A stretch of 64,000 nt of DNA from Brevibacillus fortis (GTDB lineage Bacteria; Bacillota; Bacilli; Brevibacillales; Brevibacillaceae), in the NCBI RefSeq assembly GCF_003013395.1, contig NZ_PXZM01000036.1, forward strand, positions 248,001 to 312,000, read 5' to 3'. The notes beneath the pieces were generated by a model that was not told the DNA's origin, made no database searches, and saw only the letters and a program-made list of their open reading frames with translations. Below are positions 34,230 to 43,238 of this stretch, one piece after another. The number at the start of each line of letters is the position of its first letter. Position 1 is the stretch's first letter. The position numbers and the translations under genes are program-made.

Positions 34230-35516
34230 ATGGATCGGCTGACGGAAGCGGTAGAATCGATTGCCAGCCGTAAAGAGGAGTTGTTCGCATTATTGGCAGA
34301 GCTCATCTCTCATCCGACAGTGAGTCCTCCCGCGCGAAACAGCGATGCCGCACAAGGAGTCATCGCCAACAGGCTGCAAGCGATGGAATTCGAAGTGGAT
34401 CGCTGGACGGTATATCCAGGAGACGACAACATCGTCGGGCGGCTATCAGGGAGTGCTTCAACTCAGGCAAACAGTTTGATTATCAACGGGCATATCGATG
34501 TGGCTGAAGTCGGAGATGACACGGGGTGGACCTATCCACCTTTTGCTCTGTCACATGGCAAGGATGGGCGCCTGTACGGCCGTGGTGTTGCCGATATGAA
34601 AGGCGGACTTGCAGCGAGCTTGTTTGCGATCCAAATGCTGCGTGAACACGGAATGGAGCTCCAAGGTGATCTGCTTTTTCAATCCGTCATCGGAGAAGAA
34701 GCAGGTGAAGCGGGGACATTGGTCGCTATCGAGCGCGGCTATCAGGCTGACTACGCCGTCGTCGTGGATACGAGCAATCTCCAAATGCAAGGACAAGGCG
34801 GGGTCATTACAGGCTGGATTACGATTGAGAGTCCGACGACGCTGCATGACGGAATGCGCGCACAGACTATTCATGCGGGTGGGCGCGTGCGGGGAGCTTC
34901 TGCCATTGAAAAAATGACGAAGGTGATCACCGCACTTCAGGAGCTGGAGCGGGACTGGGCTGTCATGAAGTCTTATTCTGGCTTCCTGGCAGGCAGCAAT
35001 ACGATCAATCCCGCAGTCATCGAGGGAGGTCGTCACGCTGCGTTCATCGCTGACCGTTGCGCTCTGTGGATTACCGTGCATTTTTATCCGAACGAATCCT
35101 ATGAAGAGATCATCCGTGAGATCGAGGATCACATCGGGCGTGCAGCAGCAGCTGATCTTTGGCTGAGAGACAATCCCCCAACATTCCGCTGGGGTGGACG
35201 TTCGATGATTGAAGAGCGCGGTGAAATCTTCCCTTCACTGGAGTTGGATATCGAGCATCCGGGTCTAGCAGCACTGCAATCCGCATATGAGAGTCAATTG
35301 CAGCAAGCACCTGTCGTCAATATGTCGCCGACTGTGACAGATGCAGGCTGGTTCGCGCATGCGGGCATTCCGGCTGTGCTATTCGGACCCGGTGAGCTCA
35401 CGTATGCGCATGCTGTAGACGAGTCGATTGATCCTGACCAGCTTGTTCATTTTGCCCAGATCATGGCCCGCTTCATTGCCACCTGGTGCAATACCCCAAA
35501 GGAAGCGAAGGAGTGA
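34230..35516 (+). CDS. ylmB: Formylaminopyrimidine deformylase (YlmB, M20 amidohydrolase)
   Basis: A 428-residue M20/ArgE-type metal amidohydrolase. Metal ligands and catalytic residues are visible: His in INGHIDVAEVG, Asp in GRGVADMKGG, Glu-Glu in IGEEAGEAGT and a C-terminal His in GPGELTYAHAVDES. In the salvage of base-degraded thiamin, YlmB removes the formyl group before TenA. That role is inferred from the family and from its place between thiG and tenA. ATG 34230 follows the thiG stop directly; an in-frame TTG at 34221 is an alternative. Confidence 0.88.
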   Translation: MDRLTEAVESIASRKEELFALLAELISHPTVSPPARNSDAAQGVIANRLQAMEFEVDRWTVYPGDDNIVGRLSGSASTQANSLIINGHIDVAEVGDDTGWTYPPFALSHGKDGRLYGRGVADMKGGLAASLFAIQMLREHGMELQGDLLFQSVIGEEAGEAGTLVAIERGYQADYAVVVDTSNLQMQGQGGVITGWITIESPTTLHDGMRAQTIHAGGRVRGASAIEKMTKVITALQELERDWAVMKSYSGFLAGSNTINPAVIEGGRHAAFIADRCALWITVHFYPNESYEEIIREIEDHIGRAAAADLWLRDNPPTFRWGGRSMIEERGEIFPSLELDIEHPGLAALQSAYESQLQQAPVVNMSPTVTDAGWFAHAGIPAVLFGPGELTYAHAVDESIDPDQLVHFAQIMARFIATWCNTPKEAKE

Positions 35517-35523
35517 GTATCGC

Positions 35524-36204
35524 ATGACGAACTTTACTGATCGTTTGAGAAAAAGTGTAGCTCCAATCTGGGAGCGTGTTCATCGGCATCCATTCGTCAC
35601 TGGACTTGGTGATGGCACCTTGCCTGTTGGTGCATTCAAATATTACATGAAACAAGACTACATCTATCTGATTGATTACGCGAAAATGTTCGCGATTGCG
35701 AGTGTCAAGGCGTACGATCTGGAAACAAGCTCCAGGTTCGCTGCTTTACAAGAATCGACGCTGAATACAGAGATGGAGCTGCATCGCCAGTATGCCGAGC
35801 GCTTTGGCATCTCCCGCGCGGAGCTGGAAGCGACAGAGTCTTCGTTTGTCATGCTGGGGTACACCAGCTACATGCTGCGTGTCGCTCATCAAGGATCGCT
35901 GGCGGAATTGGTGAGTGCACTTCTCCCATGCACATGGAGCTATTGGGAAATCGGAAAACGCTTGGCACAAGTAGAAGGGGCCTTGGATCACGAATTGTAC
36001 GGGGAATGGGTACGCATGTACAGCTCCGATGAATTTGGGCAGCTTGCAATCTGGCTGATTGATATCATGAATCAATTGGCGGAAGGAAAGAGCGAGCAAG
36101 AGATGGCTAGAATGGAAGAGTATTTTGTCAATACCTCCAAAATGGAGTACATGTTCTGGGACATGTCCTACAGAGAGGAAATGTGGCCGTGGGAGAACAA
36201 CTAG
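35524..36204 (+). CDS. tenA: Aminopyrimidine aminohydrolase / thiaminase II TenA
   Basis: A 226-residue helical enzyme that hydrolyses 4-amino-5-aminomethyl-2-methylpyrimidine to HMP. The active-site Cys is in LLPCTWSYWEIG and the C-terminal Glu in MEYMFWDMSYREEMWPW. AAGGAGTG selects ATG 35524, seven bases after the ylmB stop. The end of the gene overlaps the start of the transporter ATPase by 22 bases, indicating coupled translation. Confidence 0.95.
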   Translation: MTNFTDRLRKSVAPIWERVHRHPFVTGLGDGTLPVGAFKYYMKQDYIYLIDYAKMFAIASVKAYDLETSSRFAALQESTLNTEMELHRQYAERFGISRAELEATESSFVMLGYTSYMLRVAHQGSLAELVSALLPCTWSYWEIGKRLAQVEGALDHELYGEWVRMYSSDEFGQLAIWLIDIMNQLAEGKSEQEMARMEEYFVNTSKMEYMFWDMSYREEMWPWENN

Positions 36205-36971
36205 CTTTCTCCGATGTCAGCTTTTCGTATGGCGACAAGCAGATTCTCGATCATTTTGATCTGCGTGTGGAAAAAGGAGAGTTTGTCAGCTTGATCGGTC
36301 CGAGCGGGATCGGGAAAAGCACCTTGTTTCAACTCATCGCAGGTGTTCTTACGCCGGAACAAGGCGAAATCAGACTCGGCAATGTGCCTGTAGCAAATCG
36401 TTTGGGGCAGGTCGGCTATATGCCCCAACGCGATCTGCTCATGCCATGGCGTACGATTGTCGAAAATGCAGCTTTGCCGCTAGAGATCAAAGGTATGACG
36501 AAAAAAGAAGCGCATGAGCGAGTCAGACTGCAATTGCCAAGGTACGGCCTTCAGGATTGGGCTGACAGTTATCCAGCCCAGCTTTCCGGTGGAATGCGTC
36601 AGCGTGTTTCCTTTTTGCGCGCATTGTTTTCCGGCGCGGAGATGATGCTGTTGGATGAGCCGTTTAGTGCATTGGATGGGATTACGAGAATGGACATGCA
36701 AGAGTGGCTGATGGAAAAGTGGCAGGAAACAGGCAGTACGATGCTGATGATTACACATGACATCGACGAAGCTATTTTGCTGGCAGATCGTATTGTTGTG
36801 CTGACAGGTAGTCCAATCACCAAGCCGATTGAACTAATCGTTCCGGTGAGCAGACCACGAACGGCAAGCAGTCGCAACCAAGGCGGATTTTTGGCATTGC
36901 GTGAACAAATCTGGGAGCTGCTTCGGCAGCAGCGTCAAGAAGCGATGAAGCCGTTGAGGAGAGAAGCATGA
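36183..36971 (+). CDS. thiZ: Thiamin-precursor ABC transporter ATPase ThiZ
   Basis: A 262-residue ATPase of the SsuB/TauB/ThiZ class. Walker A GPSGIGKSTL, signature LSGGMRQRVSFLRAL, Walker B MMLLDEPFSALDG and H-loop MITHDIDEA are intact. It energises uptake of formylaminopyrimidine with ThiX and ThiY, inferred from the operon. The GTG start lies inside tenA. The stop overlaps the permease start as ATGA. Confidence 0.93.
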   Translation: MAVGEQLAFSDVSFSYGDKQILDHFDLRVEKGEFVSLIGPSGIGKSTLFQLIAGVLTPEQGEIRLGNVPVANRLGQVGYMPQRDLLMPWRTIVENAALPLEIKGMTKKEAHERVRLQLPRYGLQDWADSYPAQLSGGMRQRVSFLRALFSGAEMMLLDEPFSALDGITRMDMQEWLMEKWQETGSTMLMITHDIDEAILLADRIVVLTGSPITKPIELIVPVSRPRTASSRNQGGFLALREQIWELLRQQRQEAMKPLRREA

Positions 36972-37729
36972 TGGGGAGAGGCATCTGGTTTGGCATCTCC
37001 ATCGCCCTTTTTCTCCTGGTGTGGGAAGCTGGGTGTCGCTTCCTCGGAGTGCCGCCATTCATTTTACCGCCACCTAGCGCTGTAGTCGTGTCTTTGTGGG
37101 ATTTACGTACTTCTCTAGTTGGTGTACATCTTTGGGCGACGTTAAAGGAAGTATTACTTGGCCTATCGATCTCGATTGTGTTTGGAATCTGCCTTGCGTT
37201 TGCGATGATTCGCAGTCGGATTGTAGAGCGCTTGGTCTATCCGTATATCGTCATTTCCCAAACGATCCCAATTATAGCATTATCACCCGTGTTTATTTTG
37301 TGGTTCGGGTATGATTTATCTGGAAAAATCGCCGTTACGATTCTGTTTACTTTCTTTCCGATCGTCGTCAACACGTATGATGGACTTCGCTCGACGGACA
37401 AGGAAATGCTCCAGCTGTTAAAAACGATGGGGGCAACAAACGGACAAATTTTCACGAAGCTGCAACTCCCGTCGAGTTTACCCCATTTCTTCAGTGGTCT
37501 CAAAGTGGCGGCTACCTACAGTGTGGCTGGGGCGACGATAGGGGAATGGCTGGGGGCTAGCGAGGGACTCGGGTATTTTGGCAGACGGGCATCAGGCAAT
37601 TTTCAGGCTCCCGCGTTGTTTGCCTCGGTCCTTTTGCTCTCGATTCTCGGCATGCTGCTTTTCTGGCTGGTAGGACGGATCGAACGCCATTTTTCCCCGC
37701 ATAAGAAAATCAAAGGAGAACAACAATGA
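36968..37729 (+). CDS. thiX: Thiamin-precursor ABC transporter permease ThiX
   Basis: A 253-residue BPD_transp_1-family permease with about six helices (GIWFGISIALFLLVWEAG at the N-terminus, FASVLLLSILGMLLFWLVG at the C-terminus). The EAA-type loop contacting the ATPase is AGATIGEWLGASEGLGYF. GAGGAGAG precedes ATG 36968. Its stop overlaps the thiY start, giving a ThiZ-ThiX-ThiY transporter with no intergenic gaps. Confidence 0.93.
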   Translation: MMGRGIWFGISIALFLLVWEAGCRFLGVPPFILPPPSAVVVSLWDLRTSLVGVHLWATLKEVLLGLSISIVFGICLAFAMIRSRIVERLVYPYIVISQTIPIIALSPVFILWFGYDLSGKIAVTILFTFFPIVVNTYDGLRSTDKEMLQLLKTMGATNGQIFTKLQLPSSLPHFFSGLKVAATYSVAGATIGEWLGASEGLGYFGRRASGNFQAPALFASVLLLSILGMLLFWLVGRIERHFSPHKKIKGEQQ

Positions 37730-38757
37730 AACCTTTTCAAAAATGGACAAAAGCATTCATGGCACTCACATTGGCAACTGGTCTTGCTGCTTGCGGCAAT
37801 CAGGCGAGCACAGATGCTGGTCAGACGCAAGCCCCAGTTGATAAAGGAGCGGAACCGACTGAGCTGACGATTGCGCTCGATTGGTATCCGAATGCTGTAC
37901 ATTCCTTCTTGTATACCGCAGAGGAGCAAGGCTATTTCAAAGACGAGAACCTCAAGGTGACCATGCAAATGCCTTCAGACAGCAATGATCCGTTGAAGAT
38001 GGCGGCTGCGGGCAAAGTAGATTTGGCTATCAGCTATCAACCACAGCTCATCCAAGCGCGTGCCGAAGGAGTTCCTGTCGTATCTGTAGGTGCACTCGTT
38101 CGTCATCCGTTAAACGTTATCATGACGCGCCAAGACAGTGGAATCGATACTCCGCAAAAGCTGGCTGGAAAAAATATCGGTTATCCATCACTTCCACTCG
38201 ATGAATCGATCGTACGTCAAGTTGTGAAGGATGCTGGTGGGGATGATTCCGGGTTGACCTTCACGGATATCGGCTTTGACATCGTTCCAGCGTTGACGGC
38301 CAAAAAGGTCGATGCAGTGGTAGGTGGCTATATCAACCATGAGCAACCGATTTTGGAGAAGCACGGCGTTCCAGTCAATGTGTTCAAGCCTTTTGAGTTT
38401 GGTGTTCCAGACTACTATGAGCTCGTATTGGCGACCAGTGACGATACGTTGGGCAAAAAGCAGCAAGCTGTGGAAGGTTTCCTGCGTGCGATTGGCAAGG
38501 GCCAGGACTATGTGAAAAATAATAAGGAAAAGGCACTCGATCTGTTGTTGTCCAAACAGGCTGGCGATTTCCCGCTGGAAAAAGACATTGAGACCAAGAG
38601 CTTGGATATCCTGATTCCGTTGATGGATGCGGGAGAAAAGCCATTTGGATACCAGACGGTGGAATCTTGGCAAACACTGATTGATTGGATGAAAAAAGAG
38701 AAGCTGATTACAACTGACGTCAAAGCCGACGAGATGATGCGCGCGCTCGTGAAGTAA
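37726..38757 (+). CDS. thiY: Formylaminopyrimidine-binding lipoprotein ThiY (NMT1/THI5-like)
   Basis: A 343-residue substrate-binding lipoprotein. The signal peptide ends in TGLAACGNQ, giving a lipidated Cys. The NMT1/THI5 ligand pocket begins with IALDWYPNAVHSFLYTAEEQ, the hallmark of pyrimidine-binding members, and continues with AISYQPQLIQARAEGVPVV. It delivers base-degraded thiamin pyrimidine to ThiXZ. AAAGGAG precedes ATG 37726. It is the last gene of the operon before a terminator. Confidence 0.94.
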   Translation: MKPFQKWTKAFMALTLATGLAACGNQASTDAGQTQAPVDKGAEPTELTIALDWYPNAVHSFLYTAEEQGYFKDENLKVTMQMPSDSNDPLKMAAAGKVDLAISYQPQLIQARAEGVPVVSVGALVRHPLNVIMTRQDSGIDTPQKLAGKNIGYPSLPLDESIVRQVVKDAGGDDSGLTFTDIGFDIVPALTAKKVDAVVGGYINHEQPILEKHGVPVNVFKPFEFGVPDYYELVLATSDDTLGKKQQAVEGFLRAIGKGQDYVKNNKEKALDLLLSKQAGDFPLEKDIETKSLDILIPLMDAGEKPFGYQTVESWQTLIDWMKKEKLITTDVKADEMMRALVK

Positions 38758-38770
38758 CCGACGACAAAAA

Positions 38771-38838
38771 AGAAAGCACCCCCTTTGCACGCTTTTGAGA
38801 TTCCATTCTCATCTAGCGAGACAGAGGGGGTGTTTTCT
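38771..38838 (+). terminator. Terminator of the thiamine operon
   Basis: The arms AGAAAGCACCCCCT and AGGGGGTGTTTTCT flank a 40-base apical region. Confidence 0.8.
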
Positions 38839-38845
38839 ATTTGCG

Positions 38846-39205
38846 TCATGAAGAGCGTGGCAAAAGAATTTCTACTGTCATTCCTTTTCCTATATCGCTT
38901 ACTAACAGAAGTCGTCCACGATGGGCTGTGGCAATTCGCGCAACCATCGGTAGGCCCAATCCATGACCATTTTGTACGGGCGCTACTCTTTTCGACGAAT
39001 ACGGCAATTCCAGCAAGTCAGGGAGCAATTGTTTTGCGACGCCTTTTCCGTTGTCAGTGACGATGAGGCGAGCGTGCTGCTGGTCAGATGAAAGCATGGT
39101 TTGCAAAAGGATGTGACAGCCCTCGGGGTTGTGAACGATGCTGTTTTGAATCAGGTTCGTGATGGCTCGGTGAAGAGAACAGATATCTAACAGTTTTCGC
39201 CACAT
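38846..39205 (-). CDS. Histidine-kinase ATPase-domain fragment
   Basis: A 119-residue protein containing only a GHKL ATPase domain. The N-box is LHRAITNLIQNSIVHNPEG, the G1 box VTDNGKGV and the G2 box NGHGLGLPMVARI. The C-terminus (MTVEILLP) ends where a sensor kinase ends. The dimerisation and phospho-acceptor helix, membrane part and response regulator are missing. An AGGAAAGGG stretch precedes ATG 39205, so it could be expressed as a stand-alone ATPase domain. A truncated kinase gene is more likely. Confidence 0.65.
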   Translation of the reverse strand: MWRKLLDICSLHRAITNLIQNSIVHNPEGCHILLQTMLSSDQQHARLIVTDNGKGVAKQLLPDLLELPYSSKRVAPVQNGHGLGLPMVARIATAHRGRLLLVSDIGKGMTVEILLPRSS

Positions 39206-39275
39206 TAACCGTTTCCCTTTCCTATCAAACAGCCTTATAATAGAAGCTGAATGCTTTGAATGAGGAGAAGTTTCC

Positions 39276-39392
39276 ATGGACGACAAACACATAAACAAGA
39301 CGAATAGCAAATGGGTTATCTGGGGTTTTATTCTCAGCGTACTCGCTTGTGCTGTGTCTATGGTGATATTCATCTACGTGATGCGCAACTAA
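39276..39392 (+). CDS. 38-residue single-pass membrane peptide
   Basis: GAGGAG lies ten bases before ATG 39276. The 38-residue product has a polar head (MDDKHINKTNSKW) and one hydrophobic helix (VIWGFILSVLACAVSMVIFI), ending YVMRN. A terminator follows 20 bases after the stop, so it looks like a complete monocistronic gene. Family not recognised. Confidence 0.6.
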   Translation: MDDKHINKTNSKWVIWGFILSVLACAVSMVIFIYVMRN

Positions 39393-39412
39393 CAGCACTT
39401 GATGGAAACGTC

Positions 39413-39444
39413 AAAAAACCGCTCGCTTACTAGAGCGGTTTTTT
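39413..39444. terminator. Bidirectional terminator
   Basis: AAAAAACCGCTC and GAGCGGTTTTTT form a perfect A/T-flanked stem between converging genes. Confidence 0.9.
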
Positions 39445-39453
39445 GCTGTGACG

Positions 39454-39996
39454 TTAGCGGGATATCGCTGTTATTTTTCGGACAGCTTCTTCTTGTGACA
39501 ACTGGTTCAGCTCCGTAAAGCCAAGATTGGACAGGGCAATCGTTTTTCCTTGATAGATCGGGTAAACGCCCTGCCAGAGGCCTGCTGTACTGTACAGCTG
39601 TGATCCGCTCACTTTTCGCAAGAACAATAAATAATTCCCTTCCGACAGCGGACCGGGATATTGCAGGTTGAGCGGACTTGAGGCATCGGGAAGCGGCTCT
39701 ACACCAGTGCTAATCACAGTTAATCGTCTGGATGACGTGCCTTTTATCGTTGTTTTTACTTGGAGGCTTTGTGTGTAATTCACGATCTTGCCTTGGGGAA
39801 CGGTGCGTCCCGTTGGATAAGGCTGATGAGCACCGCTTACCGATGCGATGACGATCAAGTCTGACCTTTTTACAAGCTCCGCAAGAGAAGGATACGGTGA
39901 GGGATCTACATGTACACGCCCGATGTCGGTTTGGGCATGAACGGGGAATGAAAAGGCGCAGAGTAGTGACAAACAGAGCAGCAATCGATAGAACAT
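39454..39996 (-). CDS. Secreted protein of unknown function
   Basis: A 180-residue exported protein. The signal peptide LLLCLSLLCAFSFPVHAQ has a likely cleavage after HAQ. The mature part has strand-rich segments (LVKRSDLIVIASVSGAH, LQVKTTIKGTSSRRLTVIS) and LSEGNYLLFLRKVSGSQLYS, a layout seen in small secreted beta proteins. GGAGG precedes ATG 39996. No family is recognised. It is divergent from the large DacB-like gene. Confidence 0.7.
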   Translation of the reverse strand: MFYRLLLCLSLLCAFSFPVHAQTDIGRVHVDPSPYPSLAELVKRSDLIVIASVSGAHQPYPTGRTVPQGKIVNYTQSLQVKTTIKGTSSRRLTVISTGVEPLPDASSPLNLQYPGPLSEGNYLLFLRKVSGSQLYSTAGLWQGVYPIYQGKTIALSNLGFTELNQLSQEEAVRKITAISR

Positions 39997-40076
39997 AAAA
40001 CCATTTCCTCCAAACGAAAGAAGTCTTGAAGATAGTATGAACGGAATGGGAATCATTCATGCCTATAGACTTTTAG

Positions 40077-40082
40077 TATAAT
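40077..40082 (+). promoter_or_regulatory. -10 box ahead of the dacB-like gene
   Basis: A consensus TATAAT lies 94 bases before the start. The -35 region at the expected distance (CATTCA) is weak. Confidence 0.35.
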
Positions 40083-40175
40083 GGTAATATTCCGAATAAA
40101 TAGAATTCGTGCTATCATGATGGCGTACTGTGATTTGTTGGTTGAAATCGCCCAGACTATGATGAGGAGGTTATC

Positions 40176-43070
40176 ATGAATCATTTCGTTGCTTTTCGAC
40201 GTGCCGGTATGTGGTTTTTCGTGTTGGCACTTTTGTTGCAGGTAGCAGCTTCGCCTGCGCTCGCCAGAGAAGAGGCCGCTACTTCCAGTCCTCTTGCCCT
40301 CAGCATAGAAAAATTCCTCGCCGATTTGAAAAACGATGAGAATAGCAAGGGGATGTACGCTGGAATCGCAGTCTACGATTTAACCGACAAAAAGTACGTA
40401 TATAAGCACAATGCCGAGCGTAACTTTATCCCTGCTTCCAACATGAAGCTGTTTACAACAGTCGCTGGCCTGGATAAGCTGGGGCCGGATTATCAGTGGA
40501 AGACTGAGGTGTTTGTATCAGGAAAGGTAAATAACGGCGGCATTTTGCAAGGAGATTTGATTTTAAAAGGCTATGGCGATCCTAGTCTGACGCCAGACGA
40601 TTTGCAACAAATGGCAAAAGCCATCAAAGATGCGGGGATCAAACGAATCAATGGAAACCTGCTTCTCGATGACAGCTATTTCGATGAGGCCAGATTGGGC
40701 ACGAGCTGGATGTGGGATGACGAACCGTATGGGTACAGCGCTCAGGTAAGTGGATTAGCCGTAAATAAAAACTTTACGACCCTAACCGCAACCCCTGGAA
40801 AAACGGTGAACGATGCCCCCGTCCTGACCATGAATCCGGCTACCACATACATAACAGTCACAAACCAGTTGAAAACAACAGAGGGCAAGGAGAGCAACGT
40901 GCTTGTCGATCGACCGCGCGGAAAAAATGAAATCATCGTATCCGGCACGATCGGGATACAAGCGGCTCCTTATGATGAAGATGTCACGATGGAAGACCCA
41001 GCTTTTTATGTGGGCGATCTATGGAAGGATCAGTTGCTCAAACAAGGGATTGCCTTACATCCAAAGACAGAAGTGAAAAAAACAGTCCTGCAAAGCGGAG
41101 TACCGCTCTATACCCACTTGTCCAAACCGTTGGGTGAGATTACGGTGGAGCTGAACAAGGATAGTGACAACTTCTATGCGGAGATGCTCTTAAAGACGCT
41201 GGGCGTCACCGAGAAAAGCGAGGGCAGCTTTGAGGCAGGCAGTGAAGCGGTAGCTGACGTGATGAATCGCGCTGGCATTGCGTCGGGCTTCCGCCAGGTC
41301 GATGGCTCGGGGTTGTCGAGATTTAATATGATCACTCCCGAACAGATGATCGAAACCCTCATCTTTTTGCAGGAACAAGAATATCGAACGGAATTGGAAA
41401 AATCACTCCCAATCGCAGGAGTGGACGGCACATTGAAAAACCGCATGCAAGGAACAAGTGCGGAAAAGAATTTGGTAGCAAAGACAGGTTCGTTAAGCGG
41501 AGTCAACACCATGTCGGGTTATGTAACGGCAAAAAATGGTCATAAGCTGGCTTTTTCGATTTTGATCAACGGCATCTATAAATCGAAGTATGCGAGGGAG
41601 CTACAGGATCGAATCGGAATTTTGTTAACCACCTACCCTGATATCGCAGCACCGGAAGGATTCAGCCCTCCAGAGAAAAAGACATACCCACTCTCTGCTT
41701 TGATCGATCCCATCCTCGATACACCAGAAGCAGCAGGTGTAACGGCTAGCATCATGATCAAATCGTTGGATTCATCAGGTGACCCCATATTATTCGAGAG
41801 GGATGCGGACACATTACTTACTCCAGCTTCGAATCTGAAGCTGCTGACGACTGCCACAGCGTTGAACCAGCTTGGTTCGGATTACGTATTCAAAACGGAA
41901 CTGTATGGAGACGCACCGATCACCTCTACGGGCGTACAACAAGGTAATCTGTATGTGAAAGGATACGGTGACCCTACCTTGCATACGGAGAATGCGCTTC
42001 AGGTGCAGGAAGGCGTGTCGATTGAAAAAATAGCAGGGTGGCTCAAGCAACAAGGAATCACGCGTATCAACGGGAATCTCGTGATGGATGAAAGCTACTT
42101 TGACCAACAACGGCTGGGCCTCGGCTGGGCATGGGATGACGAGAGCTACTATTACAACCCGACCATTGGCGCTCTTGCTATGAACCGTGGGACGGTCATG
42201 ATCGAATTTAAGCCCGCTAACGATGCTGGCGAGCCAGTGGAAATCAACGTGCTTCCCAAAACAGCGTATGTGCAAGTGATCAATGAAACCAAGACCGTAC
42301 AAAAAGGGGAAGAAAATACGTTTGCTATCCTGCGTGACCGTGGAACAAATACCATCAGACTGTCAGGGAACCTCCCGCTTGATCACGAAGGGGATTACGA
42401 GCGCGTACCTGTGGAAGAGCCAGCCAAGTACGTTGGAACCGTGCTGAAGGAAACGTTGGAGCAGCAAGGAATTTCGTTTGCTCCGACAAGCGAAGTGCTG
42501 ATCCAGCCGATTCCCCCAGCAGCAGTGAAATGGACGCAATTTGAGTCTCTGCCGTTGAAGGAGATCGTTGCGTACCTCAACAAGCGCAGTGACAATTACT
42601 ACGCAGAAATGCTCCTCAAGACGCTCGGAGCCGCAAAGAAAGGGCAGGGGAGCGCAGCCACTGGCGCAGAGGTTGTTCTGGAAACCGTATCTTCGCTCGG
42701 CGGGAATACCACCTTTGACATGATGGATGGGTCAGGCTTGACGCGCTACAATCTTATTTCTGCCCGGCAAATCGCATCCGTACTTGAGGGAATGACCAAG
42801 GAATCGACATTTGCCACGTATAAAGCATCTTTACCCATAGCGGCCATTGATGGTACTTTGAAAAATCGTTTGAAGGAAACACCCGCAGCGAATAATCTTC
42901 ATGCGAAAACAGGCTCGATGACAGGGGTGAACACGCTGTCGGGCTATATCACGACCAAAGGCGGGGAGAAGCTCATTGTTTCGATAATGTTCAATGGACA
43001 TGTCGAAGATGAAGAGCTATTTACCAAGATGCAGGACCAGATCATTACGATACTGGCTAGTTATGAATAA
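40176..43070 (+). CDS. Double-domain D-Ala-D-Ala carboxypeptidase/endopeptidase (tandem S13, DacB/PBP4-like)
   Basis: A 964-residue exported protein, about twice the usual S13 length. After a signal peptide (residues 1-30, ending SPALA) two complete S13 domains follow. Domain 1 has SNMK (Ser88, Lys91), SDN (330-332) and KTG (436-438). Domain 2 has SNLK (Ser552, Lys555), SDN (805-807) and KTG (911-913). Both sets of catalytic residues are intact, so both halves could trim or cut peptidoglycan peptides outside the membrane. The halves share motif spacing but differ clearly in sequence, so the duplication is not recent. GAGGAGG fixes ATG 40176. Confidence 0.95.
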   Translation: MNHFVAFRRAGMWFFVLALLLQVAASPALAREEAATSSPLALSIEKFLADLKNDENSKGMYAGIAVYDLTDKKYVYKHNAERNFIPASNMKLFTTVAGLDKLGPDYQWKTEVFVSGKVNNGGILQGDLILKGYGDPSLTPDDLQQMAKAIKDAGIKRINGNLLLDDSYFDEARLGTSWMWDDEPYGYSAQVSGLAVNKNFTTLTATPGKTVNDAPVLTMNPATTYITVTNQLKTTEGKESNVLVDRPRGKNEIIVSGTIGIQAAPYDEDVTMEDPAFYVGDLWKDQLLKQGIALHPKTEVKKTVLQSGVPLYTHLSKPLGEITVELNKDSDNFYAEMLLKTLGVTEKSEGSFEAGSEAVADVMNRAGIASGFRQVDGSGLSRFNMITPEQMIETLIFLQEQEYRTELEKSLPIAGVDGTLKNRMQGTSAEKNLVAKTGSLSGVNTMSGYVTAKNGHKLAFSILINGIYKSKYARELQDRIGILLTTYPDIAAPEGFSPPEKKTYPLSALIDPILDTPEAAGVTASIMIKSLDSSGDPILFERDADTLLTPASNLKLLTTATALNQLGSDYVFKTELYGDAPITSTGVQQGNLYVKGYGDPTLHTENALQVQEGVSIEKIAGWLKQQGITRINGNLVMDESYFDQQRLGLGWAWDDESYYYNPTIGALAMNRGTVMIEFKPANDAGEPVEINVLPKTAYVQVINETKTVQKGEENTFAILRDRGTNTIRLSGNLPLDHEGDYERVPVEEPAKYVGTVLKETLEQQGISFAPTSEVLIQPIPPAAVKWTQFESLPLKEIVAYLNKRSDNYYAEMLLKTLGAAKKGQGSAATGAEVVLETVSSLGGNTTFDMMDGSGLTRYNLISARQIASVLEGMTKESTFATYKASLPIAAIDGTLKNRLKETPAANNLHAKTGSMTGVNTLSGYITTKGGEKLIVSIMFNGHVEDEELFTKMQDQIITILASYE

Positions 43071-43079
43071 GAATATCGC

Positions 43080-43113
43080 AAAAAAGGAGCCCTACTACCG
43101 GGAGCTCCTTTTT
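43080..43113 (+). terminator. Terminator after the double DacB gene
   Basis: The arms AAAAGGAGC and GCTCCTTTTT form the stem. Confidence 0.8.
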
Positions 43114-43238
43114 AGGTTGTTATCGAAGCATGAACTGGGTCAATGCCTGTAGCGGTCAATCAGCGGGAGACATATCTATATTCAGATCAGGAAGCAGGCG
43201 AAGTACAGAACAGCGGTGAAGGAGGGGAAAAAGAGAAG

